Origin: Psychrobacter submarinus
GTDB taxonomy: Bacteria > Pseudomonadota > Gammaproteobacteria > Pseudomonadales > Moraxellaceae
Assembly (NCBI RefSeq): GCF_904846685.1
Contig: NZ_CAJHBQ010000002.1
Location: 372,001-436,000 of the forward strand
Reading direction: 5' to 3'
DNA: 64,000 bases
Shown: positions 59,301 through 64,000 of the stretch, one piece after another
Numbering within the stretch: the stretch's first letter is position 1
Layout: each line of letters opens with the position of its first letter
Notes under the pieces: generated by a model
Databases searched by the model: none
Told to the model about the DNA's origin: nothing
Seen by the model: only the letters and a program-made list of their open reading frames with translations
Program-made: the position numbers and the translations under genes

Positions 59301-60833
59301 CTCAACATCAGGCATCAGCACGACAATCTCTGAGATATGGCGTTTTTTTTCGCCCGCTCTGATCGGCTCGTTAAGCCAGCGCCCAATCATAATACGTAGC
59401 ACTTCTAACTGGCGCTGCAAATTATGGCAAGAATGAATGCTTAGGCTATTATCTTGAGCCGACATCTCCCAGTATCGCTGTTTGTCAAAGCGCTTGTTCT
59501 CTAATGCCTCATCATCAAACCACTGCACTTCTTGCTCAAAACTTAGCTCTATTTGCTCATTGACTGCTTGCGAGACTTGCACAGCGGTTGCTTGCTGGGT
59601 CGCTTGCTCATCGAGCATCAATACATCATTTTGCAAACGCCTGAGTAAACTCGAATTATTTTGTGCACTATCTGCTTCAACAGTCCATTCCTCACTGCTA
59701 TAAGCATGATCGATGAGACCCTCAGCGCTCGTATCGAAATTATCGTGCCATTCTACTAAGTCTTCTTCATATTGCTCATTGCCTGATAAATTCGCCAGCA
59801 TAGCGAAAGTATCACGCGACTGCTTACCCAAACGCGACAGCAAACTATGACCATAATCGCGTAAGAACACACTTTCAGGGTTAATAATCTGCTGGCGCTG
59901 CAGCCAAGACTTATCGACGATATCCGCCCAAAATAGCTTTGAGGGATTGTAGTGCAGCAGGGTGATATCCATGTATTTCGACAAGCGTTGCAAGAAGTCA
60001 AGCTCCGTCTGCGGCAGTTGCTGAATGGTAAATATGCGTAGCACAGTAGGTAACGGTTCACGCTCATTCGCCTTATTATGCTCAAGAGCTGACCAAAAGG
60101 TATTTTCAATCTCAACGCGGTGCTGGTGCACATCAGCAAACAAGTGTAGCCATAAAAAACGCTGAGCGACTTCTAACTCAACATAATGTGCTACTAGCCA
60201 ATCAGGGGTGGCGCGAGCATACTGATCAAAACGCAGCGACAAAGCATCTTTGTCAGCTATCAGCTTATCGACATCTAATAGCTTGTTCTGGGACCAAAGC
60301 GCTAGCCAGTCCTCACGGTGGGTTAAGTAGCGATTAAACACTCGCGCCAAATCACTTGCCAGCTGCCAAATACGCACGTCTTGCTGCGCTTTATCAGGTA
60401 TGCTGCCCTCTTGCGGCTTCTCGATTAGCGGTGCTAGCAGCGAGTGCACTGGATGCTTGTCATCTTTGACAATCAGCTCTTGATAGTACGTCAAATACCC
60501 AAACAGACGCCACTGCATTACTGTAGGCGACAATACCGCCACTTCAGGTACATTCAAGGTTGACGCTTCAGGATTATGCGCGAGCAGATACTCATTATGA
60601 CGCGCTAACACCTTTTGCATCAAAGTCCACTGATACTGGCCCCAAAAGGTCGTCGTCACTAACGTACTAATACCCGCTTGGCTAGCAATAGATTTATCGA
60701 GCCAGTCGCCTAATACCATTGAAGGCACGATAACGATAAACTCAGCAAAGACTGGCTGGTTTTTCGATTGATAATCGGTGAGTAGCTCTGCAACTAAATG
60801 CTCAGTGCGGTGCGATTGAATAATTTTAAACAT
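56313..60833 (-). CDS. recC: Exodeoxyribonuclease V gamma subunit, RecC
   Basis: A 1506-residue protein when started at ATG 60833 (MFKIIQSHRTEHLVAELL), which matches where RecC proteins begin; the frame is open 35 codons further without support. E. coli RecC has 1122 residues, so inserts are large, the clearest being an acidic Ala/Asp/Ser stretch at about 1015-1060. Conserved blocks include RYWEMSAQDNSLSIHSCHN (start of the second helicase-like domain), FGRFGALRNVPFELVVMLNM and FWLSHLYWQVA. RecC holds the Chi-recognition tunnel and splits strands. First gene of the operon. Confidence 0.93.
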   Translation of the reverse strand: MFKIIQSHRTEHLVAELLTDYQSKNQPVFAEFIVIVPSMVLGDWLDKSIASQAGISTLVTTTFWGQYQWTLMQKVLARHNEYLLAHNPEASTLNVPEVAVLSPTVMQWRLFGYLTYYQELIVKDDKHPVHSLLAPLIEKPQEGSIPDKAQQDVRIWQLASDLARVFNRYLTHREDWLALWSQNKLLDVDKLIADKDALSLRFDQYARATPDWLVAHYVELEVAQRFLWLHLFADVHQHRVEIENTFWSALEHNKANEREPLPTVLRIFTIQQLPQTELDFLQRLSKYMDITLLHYNPSKLFWADIVDKSWLQRQQIINPESVFLRDYGHSLLSRLGKQSRDTFAMLANLSGNEQYEEDLVEWHDNFDTSAEGLIDHAYSSEEWTVEADSAQNNSSLLRRLQNDVLMLDEQATQQATAVQVSQAVNEQIELSFEQEVQWFDDEALENKRFDKQRYWEMSAQDNSLSIHSCHNLQRQLEVLRIMIGRWLNEPIRAGEKKRHISEIVVLMPDVERHHELISSIFVSGKGQDGLTLPAKVTGVVDTDIRQLWEAIIGFYKLLGSHSARFEAAEVLDWFMLPPLYESFGLTHEQMSRGCDLLVEAGFIRGFDEQHLKQTLDANDYDYRFSFAQALDRLALGLIMPEASASDCLYPLAEADWPSTAMPEMSLPLPQMSLDDGMIVEAFCRIYAGLTERRHDHTQKKKAEEWLSQIETQVIHRYFGEVDQTRTMRAIYNAMNGFKSSLRANRHYRQYASDDTDNHEVEQRLAGVEQLPLKLSFMLDSIEAELESQQVSAEPTGVITFGRFGALRNVPFELVVMLNMNLSEFPDRDRNNRYDLMKTTMARRGDRVSEDDDNGAFLDALLCARSACWIFYNGQSLTDTHEHLPANPVSELLQFLQGEVQWQVSSLEALEALPESVDATTEQLKRYLPKLIKQWLVTEHPALPFHESLFESMIEEDGALNTTNSVDAHKQSEVADTANLDAHASTDASDELDALLDQAMQKTKLAQKKQFPPAPIWQAVFDTLKSRVPSKRLQFVGLPTKSQYEAIAQVLGRSLGELGQVDYKDLQALIELLALDMKTNAHDTNNADLTTMLSQTLFDIHEIDVEGVLAYQVRHPAKAFLRAQEVHVMQGEQARAQQEPLFLDGLSNYQITDHLINELATSTVYTNPDSYSANSEHNSANFELDAQASYSTLMYQKIMPAGIARQTTLVNERQKLQQQCLEFQEQLMANGFANTDVLLARVEDKSSVLRLITPTTEHPVRVELATVFNSDLNSADKEPGSQHESLLRLLPKVIKLKGQVPIAAHGEDIHLHSNTAYSEQSPKQWLNVLPNAASPKHLLKFWLSHLYWQVARRTTAAQVTLNDGVSIWRFNKSRSGVKKFEKSVAFKIAPIVYEDAILELIKWAIFAQLVGQVPITILPEYALSYLEKQKKSQDSDSGNYWPKRADFSDWLRPSYQADMIYDTCSQHAIWQYVLRDQDTFKALATALTTITQPLYEPMFDALEGLDG
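59438..59450 (-). repeat. recBCD 13-bp word, copy 5 (in recC)
   Basis: Exact copy, same orientation and frame; encodes the NSLS in AQDNSLSIHSC. A one-mismatch copy lies at 56866-56878 in another frame of recC. Confidence 0.85.
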
Positions 60834-61121
60834 AGATAGCGATCTGATTCGAGTAAAAGACAAGATGAGGTAATAGCGAGATAAAAGATAAGTATTGTAG
60901 TCGTGGCCGCTTTTTATTTCTGTTAAGATATGGCGCACAGCCGCTTTAGGAGGCGAGCTTGTTACCTTAATAGTTGTCTTATGAGTGAGGTAACGCTTAA
61001 GTGTGCCACTGATATCTCTGATTTACCAGTATACTATTTCAAAATGAGTCAAATCCAACATCGCTTGCGACAACTAGTGTCGTAAGTGCGATAAAACACC
61101 TTATTATAAGAGCCATATTTT

Positions 61122-61898
61122 ATGAGAGACTACAAGCTACTACTTGCAGGGATAATACTGTTATTGCTTCTTATTATTGTCGGGGTTATATCATGGTTAT
61201 GGCTGAACAATAGTAAAAATATCGATCCCTTACCGATTTTGAGCCGTGAAGACGTCAAATCATTACAGGGCGAATCAGAAGAAGATAGCGACGCCGTCAA
61301 AAACGATGCCGCTGCCAATACGCTATATATTCAAGCGCAGCAGCCTCTGCAAGTACCTTTAGACGATGTAATCGTTAGCTTCGAGGCGCGTTATCCGCAT
61401 ATGCAAGTATTAACCAATTACGTGCCAGCTACTGACCTGTTAATTTTGGACAATACTCATCCTACTGACTTAGTCATTGCCGATGATAAGTTATCTGATT
61501 CGTTATTAGCGTTATTAGAAGATGAGCTTAATAGTAATGTAAAAAATAACATCGTTAATGCACCATCATCAACAAAAAACAGCTTAGTGACTGATGTCAA
61601 AAACCCAGAGTCTCAAACAACAACCGAGAACCAGGAGGCCCGAACGCTCAACCCGTTCGGTTATGCGATGAGAGAGTCGCAAACCGTTGAAGGCGTCATA
61701 CTCAGTGATAAACCACTCGCTATCAACTTCCGCAACTTCCTTATTTCAAGCACTGGGCAAGACATTCTAAGACAGCATGAATTCGACAATATTGATGGCT
61801 ATCAAAATAGTGTAGACGACTTATTCAACCCGACTTCAAATGGTAAAACGGCAGTAGAAGACACTGAGATCGTCACTGATTCTATAACCAATAGCTAA
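61122..61898 (+). CDS. Membrane-anchored, shortened ModA-like substrate-binding protein
   Basis: A 258-residue protein with one N-terminal hydrophobic segment (about 7-28) and no lipobox, so it is anchored with the rest in the periplasm. LYIQAQQPLQVPLDDVIVSF and TDLVIADDKLSD resemble the first-lobe strands of ModA-type molybdate-binding proteins, and LAINFRNFLISSTGQDILRQ with FDNIDGY resembles their C-terminal helices. The middle of such proteins (about 100 residues) is replaced by a short polar linker, so ligand binding is doubtful. No ABC transporter genes are adjacent. Family assignment is tentative. Confidence 0.6.
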   Translation: MRDYKLLLAGIILLLLLIIVGVISWLWLNNSKNIDPLPILSREDVKSLQGESEEDSDAVKNDAAANTLYIQAQQPLQVPLDDVIVSFEARYPHMQVLTNYVPATDLLILDNTHPTDLVIADDKLSDSLLALLEDELNSNVKNNIVNAPSSTKNSLVTDVKNPESQTTTENQEARTLNPFGYAMRESQTVEGVILSDKPLAINFRNFLISSTGQDILRQHEFDNIDGYQNSVDDLFNPTSNGKTAVEDTEIVTDSITNS

Positions 61899-61952
61899 TG
61901 ACAAGTCGCTATTTTTAATAAATCTCTCTTTCTATTCACTAGAAGGTTAAGA

Positions 61953-61981
61953 TTGATTTTATCACGCCACTTTTTTACAAT
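61953..61981 (+). promoter_or_regulatory. Sigma-70 promoter of tRNA-Arg
   Basis: TTGATT (61953-61958), a 17-base spacer and TACAAT (61976-61981) stand 13 bases before the tRNA. Confidence 0.65.
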
Positions 61982-61994
61982 AATGCTTTGAAAT

Positions 61995-62070
61995 GCGCCT
62001 ATAGCTCAACAGGATAGAGCAGTTGCCTCCTAAGCGATCGATCGGGGTTCGAGTCCCTGTGGGCGCGCCA
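61995..62070 (+). tRNA. tRNA-Arg (anticodon CCT)
   Basis: A 76-base cloverleaf: acceptor stem GCGCCTA/TGGGCGC with discriminator G, D arm GCTC/GAGC, anticodon loop CTCCTAA reading AGG codons, T arm CGGGG-TTCGAGT-CCCTG, and encoded CCA. The anticodon stem has two wobble pairs. It is a single gene with its own promoter. tRNA genes are frequent integration sites, but no repeated 3' end or integrase is seen here. Confidence 0.95.
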
Positions 62071-62188
62071 ATCACTGTATTTAGAGCCAACCTCGCATTA
62101 CCTAAAACCCTCCGACCCCCCCTATCATGACTAAGCGGCAGTCTTTATTAAATACTTTGAAGTATTCACCATTCTGGAAAAAAAGAGG

Positions 62189-62224
62189 CGCTCCCAAAAA
62201 AGTAAATATAGCTATATTTGAGCG
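62189..62224. repeat. Dyad before the TVP38-flavoprotein gene
   Basis: A 16-bp perfect palindrome AAATATAGCTATATTT (62204-62219) is bordered by CGCTC (62189-62193) and GAGCG (62220-62224). It may be an operator or a hairpin ending upstream transcription. The rest of the 316-base gap between tRNA and the next gene shows nothing else. Confidence 0.4.
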
Positions 62225-62386
62225 TTCACTTTCTCACTCAGAGATTGGGATAATTTAGTTTAGATAAAAAAGGCTTGCCCGCTCATATTGAAGCGGTAAC
62301 CGATAACCATAAATAAAAGAACAGAACCTGCTATTTACACTGTTACTTACAGACCCCTTTTGCCTTATTATTTAGCTGGATGACCC

Positions 62387-64000
62387 ATGATCAAAAAGAT
62401 AGTTTTAATAGTAGCCGTATTGGTGTTAGCCCTCGGCTTTTTTTACTTTGACCTCAATGAGTTGTTGACGCTTGAAGGTCTAAAGGGCTCAATGGCTCAG
62501 TTCAATCAATACCAAGCACAGACGCCTTGGTTGGTCATTGGTGGCTTTTTTTTAGCCTATATTGTTGTTACCGCCTTATCCTTACCTGGCGCGGCGATTA
62601 TGACTTTGGCTGCTGGTGCATTATTTGGGTTGGTACAAGGTCTGCTTATCGCCTCTTTTGCCTCAAGTATTGGGGCGACATTGGCTTTTTTGACCTCGCG
62701 TTATTTATTACGAGACTCTATCAAACAGCGCTTCCCCGAACGCTTGGCCGCTATTGATGCTGGTGTAGAAAAAGAAGGGGGGTTTTATTTATTTACTCTA
62801 CGCTTAGTGCCGATATTCCCCTTCTTCTTGATCAATCTGTTAATGGGCGTCACGGCGATCAAGGCTCGAACTTTTTATTGGGTCAGTCAACTCGGTATGC
62901 TCGCAGGGACCTTTGTCTTCGTAAATGCCGGTACCCAACTGGCGCAAATTACGAGCTTATCCGGCATTTTATCGTTCGACTTAATAGCCTCATTTGCGCT
63001 ACTTGGGTTTTTTCCATTGATCGCTAAGGGCATACTCAATCTACTAAAAAAACGCCGCGTCTATAAAAACTATACTAAGCCCAAAACGTTCGATCGTAAT
63101 ATGATTGTGATTGGCGCTGGGGCTAGTGGACTCGTGACCAGCTATATTGCGGCCACAGTTAAGGCCAAAGTCACCCTCATCGAAGCAGGTGAGATGGGCG
63201 GCGACTGCCTGAACTATGGCTGTGTACCCAGTAAAGCTTTAATCAAAAGTGCCAAAGTTGCCGAGCAAATGCGCAATGGCGAGCGCTACGGCCTCGATAA
63301 TACCCAGCCAACCTTCTCATTCAATAATGTCATGAGCCGCGTGCATAAGATCATCGCAGATATCGCCCCAAACGATAGTGTCGAGCGTTATACTGAACTG
63401 GGTGTCGAAGTCCTCAAAGGCTATGCCAAACTCATCGATCCATGGACGGTAGAGATTACGCTGAATGAGGGTGGCACTCAAAGACTCACCGCACGCTCCA
63501 TTGTTATCGCAACTGGCGCGCGCCCGTTTATACCAGACTTACCAGGTTTAGAGGAAACGGGTTATGTGACTAGCGACACGCTTTGGAATACATTTGCTGA
63601 GCTTGAGGAAACTCCCAAAAAGTTGGTCGTCCTTGGCGGCGGCCCTATTGGCTCAGAGCTGGCACAAGCCTTTGCGCGCTTAGGCTCTAATGTGACGCAG
63701 ATAGAGCGAGGCGAACGCCTGATGAAAAAAGAAGATAGTGAAGTTTCAGAATTTGCCCAGCAAGCGCTCATTAACAGTGGTGTCACGGTCTTAACTTCAA
63801 GGCAAGCGACACGCTGTGAGATACGTAATGGTAAAAAATATATCATCGTTGAGGCCCATGGTGATCATACAGATCAGCAAGAAACCGCTATTGAATATGA
63901 CCAATTAATCTGCGCTGTAGGTCGTAGTGCCCGCTTAGAGGGCTACGGGCTTGAAGCTTTGGGTATCGAGACCGAACGCACCATAAGCACTGACGACTAT
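62387..64000 (+). CDS. TVP38/TMEM64 membrane domain fused to a mercuric reductase-like flavoprotein (3' end outside window)
   Basis: An open frame of 538 codons from ATG 62387 to the window edge. Residues 1-225 are a VTT/TVP38 membrane domain with about six hydrophobic segments (LSLPGAAIMTLAAGALFG and LRLVPIFPFFLINLLMGV are typical). From about 240 a pyridine nucleotide-disulfide oxidoreductase follows: FAD site VIGAGASGLVTSYIAA, redox disulfide GGDCLNYGCVPSKAL (two Cys, about 269-283), and the NAD(P)-binding GGGPIGSELAQAFARLG. Dimerisation domain is missing only because the window ends. The fusion anchors a disulfide reductase in the inner membrane; substrate unknown, mercury not implied. 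Confidence 0.88.
   Translation, partial: MIKKIVLIVAVLVLALGFFYFDLNELLTLEGLKGSMAQFNQYQAQTPWLVIGGFFLAYIVVTALSLPGAAIMTLAAGALFGLVQGLLIASFASSIGATLAFLTSRYLLRDSIKQRFPERLAAIDAGVEKEGGFYLFTLRLVPIFPFFLINLLMGVTAIKARTFYWVSQLGMLAGTFVFVNAGTQLAQITSLSGILSFDLIASFALLGFFPLIAKGILNLLKKRRVYKNYTKPKTFDRNMIVIGAGASGLVTSYIAATVKAKVTLIEAGEMGGDCLNYGCVPSKALIKSAKVAEQMRNGERYGLDNTQPTFSFNNVMSRVHKIIADIAPNDSVERYTELGVEVLKGYAKLIDPWTVEITLNEGGTQRLTARSIVIATGARPFIPDLPGLEETGYVTSDTLWNTFAELEETPKKLVVLGGGPIGSELAQAFARLGSNVTQIERGERLMKKEDSEVSEFAQQALINSGVTVLTSRQATRCEIRNGKKYIIVEAHGDHTDQQETAIEYDQLICAVGRSARLEGYGLEALGIETERTISTDDY

Noticed and set aside
61995..62386. Possible integration site at tRNA-Arg
   Set aside because: No integrase gene and no repeat of the tRNA 3' end downstream within the window.

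Overview
The window looks like chromosome of a Psychrobacter-type bacterium (Moraxellaceae, Gammaproteobacteria). This is inferred from gene content and moderate GC: an MdtD-like pump, a split prpB/prpC/acnD/prpF/prpD methylcitrate cluster, very large recC-recB-recD genes, an ArsA-type ATPase paired with a CC-star protein, and a TVP38-flavoprotein fusion. No prophage, complete insertion sequence, CRISPR array or rRNA was seen. Accessory DNA is limited to small inverted-repeat elements, gene relics, an orphan antitoxin and a RhuM-Fic protein.

Layout. 1-5 kb: end of cysA, an ArsR regulator, then a Fur-box-led iron storage block (bfd and two bacterioferritin genes whose active-site losses are complementary) and an MdtD-like exporter whose stop codon lies in a 174-bp MITE-like element. 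5-16.7 kb: YghU-like glutathione oxidoreductase, DUF1176 exported protein, RhlE-type DEAD-box helicase with a long leader, DUF819 membrane protein, glutathione-dependent formaldehyde dehydrogenase with a divergent LysR gene, a MocR regulator divergent from a LysE exporter, and an EamA exporter. 16.8-25.6 kb: short class II UvrA, MtfA-like peptidase, a lipoprotein, RhuM-Fic, an internally deleted ureG relic, two membrane proteins sharing a C-terminal tail motif, and a LysR regulator.

25.7-40.2 kb: a divergent Nramp-family transporter, then the propionate (2-methylcitrate) pathway. prpB, prpC, acnD, prpF and prpD lie in order on one strand but are separated by a DUF2059-like lipoprotein, an orphan YefM antitoxin, a 50-codon ORF, a YdcZ-type membrane protein, an ABC exporter and an ElaA acetyltransferase with a membrane tail. 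PrpC makes 2-methylcitrate, AcnD/PrpF and PrpD offer two dehydration routes, and PrpB cleaves 2-methylisocitrate to pyruvate and succinate.

40.3-64 kb: an SDR enzyme, a DUF2868/DUF3482 membrane protein-GTPase pair, the CC-star/ArsA pair, a short CstA-family transporter, a hypothetical gene and a purine phosphoribosyltransferase, then recC-recB-recD on the minus strand. The recBCD stretch carries five exact same-orientation copies of a 13-bp word that I did not find elsewhere in the window. The right end holds a membrane-anchored ModA-like protein, tRNA-Arg(CCT) with its own promoter, and a membrane-flavoprotein fusion cut by the window edge.
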